Part shown: positions 1 to 13,100 of the stretch, piece after piece
How positions within the stretch are numbered: the stretch's first letter is position 1
How the letters are laid out: every line of letters begins with the position of its first letter
NCBI RefSeq assembly: GCF_000002235.5
Contig: NW_022145599.1
Span: forward strand, 6,784,781-6,848,780
Length of the DNA stretch: 64,000 nt
Direction of reading: 5' to 3'
From: Strongylocentrotus purpuratus
Lineage: Eukaryota > Echinodermata > Echinoidea > Camarodonta > Strongylocentrotidae
Program-made: the position numbers and the translations under genes
The notes under the pieces: model-generated
What the model was told of the DNA's origin: nothing
The model's database searches: none
The model's input: only the letters and a program-made list of their open reading frames with translations

Positions 1-3000
1 CAAAAGCATCATGGCGTAATTTTGCGATTAAAGGAGAAATGTCAATTTTTCACATTTTGCGTGTATTCTCTATGGGACATGAGTTTTTCTCAGAACTGGA
101 TTCTACATTTCCGTCTTTTGCGAGCAATATCTCCGTCGTTTTAGCTTCGCTTACGCTGAACTTCGAGTATGTTGTAGCTGAGACAATTAGCTATCTCAAA
201 TGTGCCATTCATTTTGTCTTAAGTTTTAGTTGGACCAGCCCACCTATACTTGTTCCAAACAAGTATTACAAATCTAGTTATCAGGTGGGCTGTATAACGT
301 ACAGACCACCTTATAATTTCGTTAGAATTGCCTTTATTTATTTATTTATTTATTATCAGGTGGGCTGTATCTATACAGACCACCTTATAATTTTGTTAAA
401 ATTGCCTTTATTATTATTTATTTATTTTATTTCTAACCACTTTTTTGTTAACAAGATAACTTGAAAATGGCTAAATCAAATAACTTGAAATTTGGCACAC
501 ATATGTATAGGCATATGGAGAAAACACGGTAAGGTTTAAAACCTTGACCTTGACTGATGACGTCATCTAGGCGCCATTTTGTGAAATTTTCTGAAAATTT
601 ACTCATGATCATATTTTCATAACGGTAAATCATTTCTCATTCATATTTATCATGATCAAGGCCAATATCAGTCCGGTCAATTTCATGTCAAAAAACGCGC
701 GCGTGCGCGTACGTCCGCGCGTCAGTGCGCGCGCAAAATTTTTAAATGCTCAAAATCGTCTCAAATTCATTTTGCATACGTTTCAGGTCATTTTAAGCAT
801 TTTATAAAAAATCGCGCGTACGAGCATGCGCGCGCGTTTTCGCGCGTAACACCATTACAAAACATAGAATCGCCATTTTTTTTTCTTTCATGATATTTCT
901 CATATTTTTTCAAGGAATTTGATACCATGTTTATCTCTTTATGACCATTATTAACAAGATGAGCGTAAATTCAAGATAAATGTCAGTGCGCGCGAGCTCT
1001 TTTAATACATAGCATATATGGGCAAAAACATGCCTATACAAAATCCGTTATAGCTCTTTGGAATGCACCGGGATCCTCAATTTTTTTTCATATTTAGATA
1101 GAGTATGAGTCGGAAATATGATTCCATGTCTCATTTGGCCATTAAGTGTATCGTGACATCATTACAATGGCCTTGGAACTCAAAATACGAATTTGCATAT
1201 TATGACGTCAGCATATTTATGTAAAATTGATTGTATCTCTGTAAATATTGATCAATTTTCTTCAAAATTTCGATATGTTGTAGCTGAGACAATTCTCTAC
1301 AAGCGCAGTAATAATTATTTTTCATTTTGATGACGTCATCATAGTGAAAATTTTGATTAAAGGCCTCATGTCAAAAACTTCATAATTTGCGTGTTATGCC
1401 TATAGAAGGTGAATTTAGTTCACGTTATGAATCTACATGATATTGTTTTTTAAGAATTTGTAAGCAGTATGTCGCTTATTTTCCTCTATTTTGTCTCAAA
1501 TTTTAGTTGACCAGCCCACCTATACTTGTTCCAAACAAGTATTATATGTCTAGTTTATTTTTCTTATTTCTAACCACTTTTTTGTTGGCAGGATAACTTG
1601 AAAATGGCTGAATCAAAAGCCTTGAAATTTAGCACACATATGTATAGGCATATGTACAAAGCACAATAACGTTTTCAACATTAAACATTACTGATGACGT
1701 CATCTAGGCGCCATTTTGTAAAATTTTACGAAAATCAACTTATGATCATATCTTCATAACCAAAAGTTATTTCTCATTCATATTTATCATGATCAAGGTC
1801 AATATCCGTCCGGTCAATTTCAGGTCAAAGAACGCGCGCGTGCGCGTACGTCCGCGCGTCAATGCGCGCGCAAAATTTTAAAATGCTCAAAATCGTCTCA
1901 AAATCATTTTGCATACGTTTGAGGCCATTTTAAGCATTTTATAAAAAATCGCGCACACGCACATGCGCGCGCGTTTTCGCGCGTAAAACTATTACACAAC
2001 ATAGAATCGCCATTTTTTTTTCTTCATAATATTCTACATATTTTTACAAACAAATAGATGCCATGGTTGTTTCTTTATGACTATTAAAAACGGAATGATC
2101 GACCGTTAAACAAAATTTCCGTGCGCGCGAGCTCTTGTAATACATAGCATATATGGGCAAAAACATGCCTATACAAAATACATTGTAGCTCTTTAGAATG
2201 CAAGGTGACGCCAATTTTTTTCATATTTTAATAGAGTATGATTCGGAGATATTTGTTCATGTCTCATTTGATCCTCAATTAACTCATGACGTCATCATAA
2301 TGGCCTCCGAACTCAAAATTCCAATTTGCATATTATGACGTCAGCATATTTATAGAAAATTGATTGTATCTCTGTAAATATTGATCGATTTTCTTCCAAA
2401 TTTTGATACGTTCTAGCTGAGACAATTTTCTACAGATGCAGTTCTAATTATTCTTTATTTTGACAAAGGCATCATGGCGTATTTTTGCGATTAAAGGAGG
2501 CATGTCAATTTTTCACATTTAGCGTGTATTCTCTAAGGGACATGACTTTTTTTCAAAACTCGATTCTACATTCCCGTCTTTCGCGAGCAATATCTACGTC
2601 GTTTTAGCTTCGTTTACGCTGTACTTCGAGTTTGTTGTAGCTGAGACGATAAGATATCTCAAATGTGCCCTTCATTTTGTCTCAAATTTTAGTTGGACCA
2701 GCCCACCTATACTTGTTCCAAACAAGTATTACAAATCTAGTTTATTTATTTATTTATTATATATTTTTCTTATTTCTAACCACTTTTTTGTTGGCAAGAT
2801 AACTTGGAAATGGCTCAATCAAATGCCTTGAAATTTGGCATACATATGTATAGGCATATGTACAAAGCACAATAACGTTTTCAATATTGACCTTCACTGA
2901 TGACGTCATCTAGGCGCCATTTTGTAAAATTTTACGAAAATCAACTCATGATCATATCTTCATAACCAAAGGTTATTTCATATTCATATTTATCATGATC

Positions 3001-4540
3001 AAGGTCAATATCCGTCCGGTCAATTGCAGGTCAAAAAACGCGCGCGTGCGCGTACCTCCGCGCGTCAATGCGCGCGCAAAATATTAAAATGCTCAAAATC
3101 GTCTCAAAATCATTTTGCATTCGTTTTAGGCCATTCTAAGCATTTTATAAAAAATCGCGCACACGCGCATGCGCGCGCGTTTTCGCGCGTAAAATTATTA
3201 CACAACATAGAATCGCCATTTTTTTTCTTTCATAATATTCCACATATTTTTACAAACAATTTGATACCATGTTTGTCTCTTTATGACTATTAATAACGGA
3301 ATGATCGACAGTTTAACATAAATTTCTGTGCGTGCGAGCTCTTGTATTACATAGAATATAATTATGGACAAAAACATGCCTACACAAAATCCATTGTAGC
3401 TCTTTAGGATGCAAGGTCACCCTAATTCTTTTTTCATATTGTGATAGAATATAAATTGGAGATATGATTTCATGTCTTATTTTACCCACAATTAACTTAT
3501 GACGTCATCATAATGGCCTCCAAACTCAAAATTTTAATTTGCATATTATGTTGTCATCATATTTTTGGAAAATTGATAGTATCTCTCTTAATATTTATCA
3601 ATTTTCTTCCAAAATTGTATATGTTTTAGCTGAGACAATGTTCTACAAATGCAATGTTCACAATTTTTAATTTTGACAAAAGCATCATGGCGTAATTTTG
3701 CGATTAAAGGAGGAATGTCAATTTTTCACATTTTGCGTGTATTCTCTATGGGACATGAGTTTTTCTCAGAACTGGATTCTACATTTCCGTCTTTTGCGAG
3801 CAATATCTCCGTCGTTTTAGCTTCGTTTACGATGAACTTCGAGTATGTTGTAGCTGAGACAATTAGCTATCTCAAATGTGCCATTTATTTTGTCTTAAGT
3901 TTTAGTTGGACCAGCCCACCTATACTTGTTCAAAACAAGTATTATGTCTAGTTTTTATTTATTGTTCCCACTTTTTTGTTCACAGGATAACTCGAGATCG
4001 GTTTAATCAATTTCGTTCAATTTTGGCACAGTCATTGGTCATTGTCATGAGACGTGAGAGTAACATTTTTAAGGTCACAAAATTTTCATGACGTCATCCA
4101 GGCGCCATTTTGTGTTTTTTGGTACTTTTTACTCATGATCATATCTTCATAACGGAAAGGCATTTCTCATTCATATTTATCATGATTAAGGTCATTATCC
4201 GTCCGATTAATAATTATTTTAGGTCAAAAACGCGCGCGCATGCCTACGTCCGCGCGTTAGCGCGCGCGCAAAAAATAAATTTTTCTAAATCATCTCAAAT
4301 TAATTTTGCATACGTTTCACTGGCCATTTTAAGCGTTTCGCAAAAAAACGCGCACACGCGCATGCGCGCGCGTTTTCGCCCGTACTGGTATTTTTCAACC
4401 TAAAATCGCCAAATTTTCTCTGTCATCATATTTGGCACATTTTTCCTAGCATTTTGATACCTTGTTTTCCTTTTTCTGCTCAGTAATAACGGAATGAGCG
4501 TCCGTTTAAAAAATTGTCCGTGCATGCGAGCTCTTGTAAT
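1..4540 (+). repeat. Head-to-tail array of about 1.2-kb Helentron-like units
   Basis: Near-identical non-coding units end at CTAG 274-277, 1550-1553, 2737-2740 and 3948-3951, giving periods of 1,276, 1,187 and 1,211 bp. The first unit is cut by the window edge and the fifth is split by another element. Each tail has CAGCCCACCT, then a perfect 9-bp hairpin ATACTTGTT/AACAAGTAT, then CTAG followed by TT. Two 5' heads (at about 280 and 356) begin AGGTGGGCTG, the exact reverse complement of the tail's CAGCCCACCT, and fold into a hairpin. A 5' hairpin, a subterminal inverted match, a 3' hairpin and insertion at T-T are Helentron (Helitron2) hallmarks. Unit bodies carry CG-alternating blocks (GCGCGCGCG) and several TGACGTCA palindromes. 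No Rep/helicase is encoded, so the units are non-autonomous. Confidence 0.75.
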
Positions 4541-5391
4541 CAGTGGCGTAGACAGGTTCGTACACCTGGGGGGATGACTGGGTGCCAACGCTAGTGAGCG
4601 AAGCGCCCGAGCGAGGGAGCGAAGCGACCGAGCGGGGGGAGGGTGTGGGAGGGGGGTGTCCCCCCTCCCACGGTAGGGAGCTTTTGCAATTTTGAACTTG
4701 AAATCGTGCAATCTGATGCATACTTAATGAGGTAAAATAACACACACAAGCGCGCACACACACACACACATACTCACACACACACAGACGCACACGCACT
4801 CACACACACACACACACACACATACTACGCCTTGAATGGACAGACATACATCGACAAGATCTACACACCGTGGCATGAATACAGAATGGACTGACACATA
4901 GGATTGCATATATTGAACCACACTACGTATTTATTTATCTCTGTGAATTTTGCTGTTACACCTCTTCAGAAAAAAAACCAATGTCAACTGTGTACACGCT
5001 GGTATAGTTTTTGTTGTCTTGATAGGGGTATGTGGTTATGAATGAAAACAGCCTCTGTGGCCATTTGTGAATAGAACACATAAACAACAAACAAATAACG
5101 ATTAAACTTTGAACAATATGTCTGTTCATTATAAAGCATAATGAATACGTACATACTATGCTTTTTTTTACCTCAAAGAAACAGGCATAGAATCCATAGA
5201 TGGATATTGGCTGGCGGCTCATTAACATACAGATACAAAAAAACATAAACAGTATCACTATGATCCATGGAGTAACAATACTGCTTTGTAAGTTTGTGAA
5301 GAAATCGGAACCATAACGGCATTGCATCGTTTCAAATTAGGGCATTATTTACTTCTATATATTTGATCACAGTCTTATAATAGTAATAGTA

Positions 5392-5449
<58 letters not shown>

Positions 5450-6652
5450 AAATAAAAAATAATACTAATACAAATAATAATGCTAATACTAATAGGTTCC
5501 TTTTATCTCGCATTTCAAGACAGGGTAAATTCACACTGCGCTTTACATGAAACAAACTTCTTTAAACATTTCAAACTTATGTCTTCATGCATCAATCAAC
5601 ATACTTTAAATGAATACAAAACAAAGTGCATCTTAAATAAAACAAAAATAAATAAATAGTTAACAATACAGAAAAGATATGTAGCTGCTGCAAGCTTAAC
5701 AACAAACTAATGTATACCAGTCAGTCCTGATATCAGTATTAGTGTAGCAATAGTCATATAGTGGGAGCATGAAGTTGAACAATTCATGATTATACATAAT
5801 TATATATGTTTGTTTGAATAATACTTGTTATAAAGATAGTAGTATGGTACTCTCTGTCACGAATTGTTATGTATACTGTTGTATCACATTCATTTTCTAT
5901 TCTGTTTTAGATTGCGCTGATGCATTTTGCACAGACCACACATGTATTTCAATAAAAACCGACTTGAGAAAATAACGTGTATATAAATATATAAATAAAT
6001 AAATAAATAAATGCATATAAATTATGTATAAATATCATATACCTGTAATATAATCTGATATAAACTAATGAATAAATAAATAAATATAATACATATCACA
6101 TATGAGAAGGTATTGCTAGTACTAGGTTCGTGCCTGAAAAGTATACAGTCTCGATGAAAAGAAAAAAGTTGTTGCTTCATTTCCATACCAAAAATAACAA
6201 AACAGCTTGATTAACAGTTGCTAATCAGATAATAGAGACATGCGGTAAGTTGTATAAACTTACTTAAGGAGCATTCATGGCTCAACGAACAAACATATCG
6301 GTCTCTTGTGGTTTCCAAACCACAAGATAACCACAAAATACTTGTAAGATTTTCTTTTTTTACCGTCTGAATTGGCTTTCACCGTGTGAATGCGGCTAAT
6401 AACAATAAACACAATTACAATAATGATGAGGATTATTATTATCATCATCATAATTATTATTATTATTAATATTATAATTGTTATCATTATTATTATTACT
6501 ATTATTATCATCATTATGACTTATTAAGTAAGCAAATATCATTCCCCAAAACCTGGGGGGGGGGGGATGATTGTACATGCCATCCCCCCCCCCCCCACCT
6601 TGTGAGGTGGGGGGGATGCATCCCCCTCATCCCCCCGTTGTCTACGCCCCTG
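4541..6652. mobile_element. hAT-like non-autonomous DNA transposon, 2.1 kb
   Basis: It splits an array unit exactly. The flanking 8-mer CTTGTAAT occurs at 4533-4540 and again at 6653-6660, after which the unit resumes as in its siblings. Ends are inverted repeats: CAGTGGCGTAGAC on the left and CAGGGGCGTAGAC on the right strand, one mismatch in 13. An 8-bp duplication with CAG-GGCG ends is typical of the hAT superfamily. The interior holds CA-dinucleotide (about 4740-4820), AAT-trinucleotide (about 5380-5450) and AAT/ATC-rich stretches, plus G/C runs near the right end. No transposase was recognised. It is younger than the array unit it interrupts. Confidence 0.8.
4956..5327 (-). other. Unassigned 123-codon open frame inside the hAT-like element
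   Basis: ATG-started open frame with three hydrophobic stretches (for example WIIVILFMFFCICML and SLIVICLLFMCSI). It resembles no family I know and has no transposase motif. AT-rich sequence makes chance hydrophobic frames common. A splice-donor-like GTAAAA inside it leaves open a captured exon. Listed only because its length is unusual for this base composition. Confidence 0.12.
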
Positions 6653-6747
6653 CTTGTAATACATAGCATACATGGGCAAAAACATGCCTATACAAAATCC
6701 ATTGTAGCGCTTTAGGATGCAAAGTGAATCCAATTTCTTTTTCATAT
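6653..6747 (+). repeat. Resumed right part of the interrupted Helentron-like unit
   Basis: It matches the middle of the array units (GGGCAAAAACATGCCTATAC and following) and stops near 6747, where sequence unlike any array unit begins. The 3' tail is absent, so this unit is truncated. Confidence 0.65.
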
Positions 6748-7085
6748 TTTGAATACGTACCTTCACGGTTGTTTCATCGCAAAGCATGCCGGGACATAAT
6801 TCTAGTACATTTTTACCTTCGCCGTGATCAGCTGTCCCGTTGCAAACAACGGGATTCTTATCGAAGCAACATCTTAATCTTGTAAATAATCCGCTATTCT
6901 GCAGTAATTTTCTTTCACTCCTGTATCATTTGTACGGTAAGAAACCAAAGTTTGTGTTTATTCGACGTAATGAGAGTGGGCCGGGGTCCAACTTTAGTAA
7001 ATGTAGGCCTAACTTAGATCTAGTCCCGTATGTTTAAATGTGTGTGCATTTTAAGTAGACTGATTGCCTTGTGTTTTTACTTTTA
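6748..7085 (+). other. Non-repeat sequence upstream of the duplicated exon
   Basis: No family match seen. A frame open over 6840-6936 ends at TACG/GTAAGA in the phase the 27-base exon needs and is hydrophobic, but it has no in-frame ATG. It is not offered as an exon. Confidence 0.3.
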
Positions 7086-7132
7086 AACAAGATTTAATTT
7101 TTATATTAATTCTTATCTTTTTCCCACCTCAG

Positions 7133-7159
7133 TGGACCGCATGGAAGACCCATTTACTG
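7133..7159 (+). other. 27-base coding exon, copy 1
   Basis: Bounded by a pyrimidine-rich CCTCAG acceptor and a GTGAGT donor. Read in the phase the next exon needs, it encodes (V/x)-DRMEDPFT-G, and the last G joins GT at 15414 to continue as G-LFFPFG, the normal start of a NIDO domain. At 27 bases it is symmetrical (phase 1 at both ends), so including or skipping it keeps the frame. An identical copy lies 1,333 bp downstream. Confidence 0.6.
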
Positions 7160-10100
7160 GTGAGTAAATCACCTTACTTTTTTTTTTTTTAGCATGATAC
7201 GAATTGATAGTGATATGTAGTAATGTATTTCAATGTTCGTTACCGTTTGTTACCATGAAGTATTTTCATCAATGATTAATTCTTTTATGCCTCTTGGGAG
7301 AAATATTAATTATTTAGTCATATTTGTGGCTTACACCCAGTAAATAAGATCGTTTGGTCTATCTGTAATTGAAAAACAAATCAGAAAAAATCTTGGAACC
7401 AGCAGGACTGTGCCATGGACCAGTGATGGCCTGGTGGTAGAGTCGCTGCCCGGCAAGCACAAGATGCAGATTCAAGGCTGACTTACTTTTTAGTTACAGA
7501 TCGATCAATCGATGTTATCTACTGGGTTTAAGCCACCATAGATGCCGGAAGTGGGGGCAGGGGGGGGGGGCGGGCACTAGCCCCCCGACCAAAAAAGAGG
7601 GGGGGGGGGGGCAAAATCCCCCCTTAAAAAAAGCAGTAAAGGAGTAAAGATGGTTTGTATTTTTTAACCAAAAAGAACATTACAATAAAAAGAACCTGAA
7701 TTGAATCACATACAAATTATATTCCATTCAGAGAAAAGGAAAGTTAACAGGAATTAAATTTCCTATACATTCCGCATGCCCCTATATTTATCAATGGTGG
7801 TTATAATAATAGTAGAATATCGTGGAAATATTGTGACTCGAGCACGGTTCAACGAATCGTCTACTTTCTCTAATAATTTAATGAAACGTAAAAACTTGTG
7901 CGGGAAGGGGCAAAACTGAATTCAGATACGGATTAAGCGTCAAGAATAGTAGGCCGACACCGAATCATCTGCTTTTTCTTATAATTTAATGATGCGCTCG
8001 ATTAAATTCAACAGTCATTCGATCGGTCAATCTGTCCACAGCCAATGCACCCAGACATTCATTAAACAATCGTAATAAACCTCCTGAGTTTGCAAATTAA
8101 TTTACTCGATGTTGCTGGATTTACCATTTGCTTTTTAAACTATTCCGAAGTGTCACATTAACTCCTAGCTATAGGCAGAATTCCACCTGACTGTGATACA
8201 CTTTGCGTTCGATTAAATTCGACAGTCATTCATTCGGTCAATCTGTCCACAGCCAATACACGCAGACATTCATTAAACAATCGTAATAAACCTCCTGAGT
8301 TTGCAAATTAATTTACTCGATGTTGCTGGATTTACCATTCGCTTTTGAAACTATTCCGAACAGTTCCCCCAACTCTTAGCTACGCAGAATTACACCTGAC
8401 TGTAATACACTTTTCATTAACAAGATTTAATTTTTATATTAATTCCTATCTTTTTCCCACCTCAGTGGACCGCATGGAAGACCCATTTACTGGTGAGTAA
8501 ATCACCTTACTTTTTTTTTTATAGCATGATACGAATTGATAGTGATATGTAGTAATGTATTTCAATGTTCGTTACCGTTCGTTACCATGAAGTATTTTCA
8601 TCAATGATTAATTCTTTTATGCCTCTTGGGAGAAATATTAACTATTTAGTCATATTTGTGGCTTACACCCAGTAAATAAGATCGTTTGGTCTATCTGTAA
8701 TTGAAAAACAAATCAGAAAAAATCTTGGAACCAGCAGGACTGTGCCATGGACCAGTGATGGCCTGGTGGTAGAGTCGCTGCCCGGCTAGCACAAGATGCA
8801 GATTCAAGGCTGACTTACTTTTTAGTTACAGATCGATCAATCGATGTTATCTACTGGGTCTAAGCCACCATAGACGCCGGAAGTGGAGGCGGGGGGGGGG
8901 GGGGGGCACTAGCCCCCCAACCAAAAAAGAGGGGGGGGGGGCAAAACGCCCCCCTTAAAAAAAGCAGTAAAGTAGTAAAGATGGTTTGTATTTTTTAACC
9001 AAAAAGAACATTACAATAAAAAGAACCTGAATTGAATCACATACAAATTATATTCCATTCAGAGAAAAGAAAAGTTAACAGGAATTAAATTTCCTATACA
9101 TTCCGCATGCCCCTATATTTATCAATGGTGGTTATAATAATAGTGGAATATCGTGGAAATATTGTGACTCGAGCACGGTTCAACCAATCGTCTACTTTCT
9201 CTAATAATTTAATAAAAAACGTAAAAACTTGTGCGGGAAGGGGCAAAACTGAATTCAGATACGGATTAAGCGTCGAGAATAGTAGGCAGACACCGAATCA
9301 TCTGCTTTTTCTCATAATTTAATGATACGTCAAAGCTTCCGCGCTTGGCGCGGGAGGGGGAGAAACTGAATTCAGATAAGGATTAAGATGAATTCGAAAA
9401 CAGTACACCAAATCGTCTGCTTTTTCTCATAATTTATGAAACGTCTAAAGCTTCCGGGGGAGAAACTGAGTTCAGACAAGGATTAAGAGTCGAGCACGGT
9501 TCAACGAATCATCTACTTTCTAATAATTTAATGAAACGCCATAACTTGCGCGCTTCGCGCAGGAGGGGCAGAACTGAATTCAGATAAGGATTAAGAGTCG
9601 AGAACATAACACCGAATCGTCTGCTTTTTCTCATAATTTAATGACACGTCAAAGCTTCCGCACTTTGCGTGGGAGGAGGAGAAACTGATTTTAGACAAGG
9701 ATTAACATTGAGAACGGTACAACAAATTGTCTTCTTTTCCTAATAATTTAAGGAAACGTCTAAGCTTCCACGCTTCGTGCGGGAGGCCTAACACTGACAC
9801 CCCCCTAATGAGCGCGCTTTGCTTGCTCACTTCCGCCCCTTCCTAATATAAGATCCTAGCTCCGCACCTGCATTAAAATATACAGCTTTGATGTTGACTA
9901 AGTTGACGAAATAATTCGTATATTTATGTCGTCGAGGAAAATGATCATTTGCGCATACGCAATTACTATAGATAGTCTATAGGAAAAACAATTTAGCCTT
10001 CGGCCCCGGGTTTATAGGGTTAAATTTTTAGATCTTGGGATATTTAATTTTGTCGGTAATTGGTTGCTAGTTTTGTCGGTAATCGTTGATCGTTGGCCTC

Positions 10101-13100
10101 TACACCCCCCCCCCCCCACTGAAAAAGGTCTAGCGACGCCCCTGTTTGCAATATAATATGCACGTACCGAATATGTACCTGGCCGGCCACATGATTTACC
10201 ATGGTAATTAGCATCATTGATGTCAATATGCTAGAATAAATCAACAGAACGCAGCAGAGCACACATACCGCCCTAACTCATTCAACCGTAAAGGATATCT
10301 AGAAATCAGTGGAACTTTAGCCTATAAGGCGCCCTGGCAGCCCAGTAGGCCTAGGGAGCAGCTCCACCGCCTCAGCTCCACCCAGGGGCTCCCCTGCATT
10401 GCTTTGGAGCTACCTGGTGCATGGTGGCCTCGACCGGAGTTACCCTGCAGTTAATTTGTTAAATTTGATCCAATCGTAAATAATAATTTAAAAAATGAGG
10501 TGGCTGAATTTTATGTTTACTTTGAAATTGTTTTTTAGCTGTCTTATTAAATTGCAAGACTGTAAGTACATAATTTTTATTTTATTTCTACTGGACTATA
10601 GCCTATCAGTATCCTTGCTGCTGCGATGATGCGGTGCATAGATGCAAAATTAGTGGGCGGGATTAAACGCACACTTTCACAAATTCAACAAAAAAAAAAA
10701 AAAATGTACCATGTACCATGGTTTTCCAGGGTTTTCAGTACCATGGTTGACATGGTTCTTATGGAGGTTGGTAATTTGGACAAAGATCCATGGTAACCAT
10801 GGTACCGAGAACCATGGTTACCATAGTTCTTTTTTGGACAAAGATTCATGGTAACCATGGTACCGAGAACTATGAACTTGTAATTCAAGGACTCGTGTCT
10901 TGGATCCTTTATGTTAATGAAAAAAAAGTATAAATGTCTTGTCCTTGAAATATGGTAAAAATAGGGGTAAATTTGTGAAAACGTCCTTACAATTTTAGAA
11001 ATAGGGGTTTTCCGAAGTACGATTTTGTCCTTGTTTTGACGTAAAAAAGGGGGATAAATTTCACTAAATGTTCTTGAAATTGACCGCAAAAGGGGGTCAT
11101 TTGCATTTGTGGTAACGGTCATACCCGTCACCCTCTGCAAGGGAGTGAACCCACCGGGGTTGCACCTTACCCCCTGTTTTTTTTTCCTTCCGTTTCTTTT
11201 TTCAGTCTACGAAATGTCAAAATCAGAGGTGCGACCTATACGGCGCTTTGGCCTTAACGCCGGCAAATACGGAAGCTCATTACAGTAAGGGACTCATAAC
11301 CCTTTTCAAACATTTGAGTTGCGGCAAACATTCCTTACCCTCTGTCAGGGGCGGCGATTTCTTGGCCGGGTGGGGGGGGGGGGCGAAATACGAGGGAACA
11401 GGGGCGTATCCCCCTGAAGCTCTGGTGTTTTAGGCATTTAATAACGGTCAGATGAGCATCCAGAGGGCGAAGCCCCCGGAAGCTCAGGGGTTTTAGGCAT
11501 TTAATGTACGGTCGGAAGAGCATATTTTGATACCTTATTTGTAACACTGGCATGCAGGTCACTAGTTGGATTGGGTTAAAGGGGGCGTAGCACCCATAAT
11601 CTAAGGGGTCTTAGGCATTAAATTAAGATCAGATCAGGTGAGCATCCAGGGGCTGCCTTAGGGCCCTTGGTGGGGTCCAGGGGACAGAGCCCCTGGAAGC
11701 TGAGGGCAAAACCATGCCATTTCAGCAACATTTGTAATCACTGGTATCGGATTAGAAATAAACCACGTGTGCATTTTATATGGCGGGGGCAATAGCCCCC
11801 AAGACCCCCCCCCCCCCCATCATTACGACAGTACGTGTGACTACCCTTCACAGTTTTTAAAGTTTTGTTGTATTAAAAAATTAAAATTCCTTAGCAAAAC
11901 TATAGTACACAACAATCAATGTACTTTTTTCACAACTCACTTTTCTACAATTTTTTAAATTGTACACTATGAAGGATATTAATAGAGGGAGCGTAGCTAC
12001 CGGGGAGAATATTTTTGCATTTGTTTTTGTCTAAACACTGCACTCTAGGGTCCTCCAGAGCCTAAAAGTGTGTTGCAATCTTTAGTCAGTATGTGCTATA
12101 TATTTTTTGTTGGCACTTTTTCAAATTTTCCGGGGGGACGATCCCGCTCCCCCTAAAAAATGAAGGGAGGATATCAACGGCGAAGGAGAACAAGGACCAA
12201 AATTGACATTTACAAAAAAACAATGGTGGCATCTCAAAAAATTTAAATGTAAAATAGCGTTATATGACGGCCCATGATAAATAGAAATACTTGAACCATC
12301 ATGAACCAAAATTAAAAATGGAACAGCTAAAGTATATTTTAAAAAAATCATAGGTTAAGATATCGACAATTACAATGCCAATATATATTCCATTCATTGA
12401 AAAATAATCACACACCCAAACACTCACACATCATCTGGTGCGCGCGCATACTCCTTACTTTTCATTCGCGAATCACCAATGTCTAAGTAACCTACTGGGA
12501 CCCAGGGGCGGATCTAGGGGGTGTTACCCTTCCCCCCCCCCCCCCTTGGTCGGCCAAGCGAAAAAGAGAAAAAAAGTAAAACAGTAAAACGGCGCGATTT
12601 TGGGAATTTTGCTCAAAATCGGCTCAAATTTTTTTTGCATATGTTTCAGGCCATTTTAAGCATTTTGCAAAAAAACTCGCACACGCGCATGCACGCGCGT
12701 TTTCGCGCGTAATGGCATTTCGCAACATAAAATCGCCAATTTTTTTATGTCATCATATTTGGCGCATTTTTCCAAGCATTTTGATACCTTGTTCACCTTT
12801 TTCTGCCCATTAATAACGGAATGAGCGTCCGTTTAAGATAATGTCCCTGCGTGCAAGCTCTTGTAATACATAGCATATATGGGCAAAAAACATGCCTTTA
12901 CAAAATCCATTGTAGCTCTTTAGGATGCAAGATGACCCCAATTTTTATGCCTCCGCCACCGAAGGTGGTGCCGGAGGCATCATGTTTTCGGGTTGTCCGT
13001 CCGTACGTTCGTCCCGTTTGACCGTTATCACAATATCTCAAGAACCATTTAAGATTTAAACTTAAGACTCGGGAATAGTATTTATCACCATAGGAAGACG

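Larger units (their letters stand above)
7086..9325. repeat. Tandem duplication, 1,333-bp offset, carrying a coding exon
   Basis: About 7086-7993 recurs at about 8410-9325 with only scattered differences, including the 27-base exon, its splice sites, a run of G/C tracts and AT-rich flanks. Homopolymer tracts differ in length between copies. High identity over intron sequence implies a recent event. The 7993-8410 spacer is itself duplicated. Confidence 0.85.

Noticed and set aside
39-464. 141-codon plus-strand open frame, recurring in part at 3649-3951 and 19807-20184
   Set aside because: It repeats because the underlying element is repeated. The frame drifts and breaks between copies, and most units do not keep it, so it is not under coding selection.
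1-4540. Possible retroviral or LTR origin of the 1.2-kb direct repeats
   Set aside because: There is no TG...CA boundary, primer-binding site, polypurine tract or gag/pol coding sequence. Hairpin plus CTAG tails and matched inverted heads fit rolling-circle DNA elements.
6840-6936. Hydrophobic open frame ending in a splice donor in the right phase, a possible signal-peptide exon of the NIDO/EAR gene
   Set aside because: It has no in-frame ATG after the upstream stop, and no convincing acceptor would supply one. The true first exon remains unknown.
7430-7490. tRNA-like sequence GGCCTGGTGGTAGAGTCG, also at about 8757
   Set aside because: There is a weak box A and no proper box B or closing stems. 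At most an eroded SINE head; it appears twice only because of the tandem duplication.
10685-11140. 151-codon minus-strand open frame
   Set aside because: It is built from internal DNA repeats and the CCATGG palindrome region. It shows repeated RTFS-type pieces but no known protein features.
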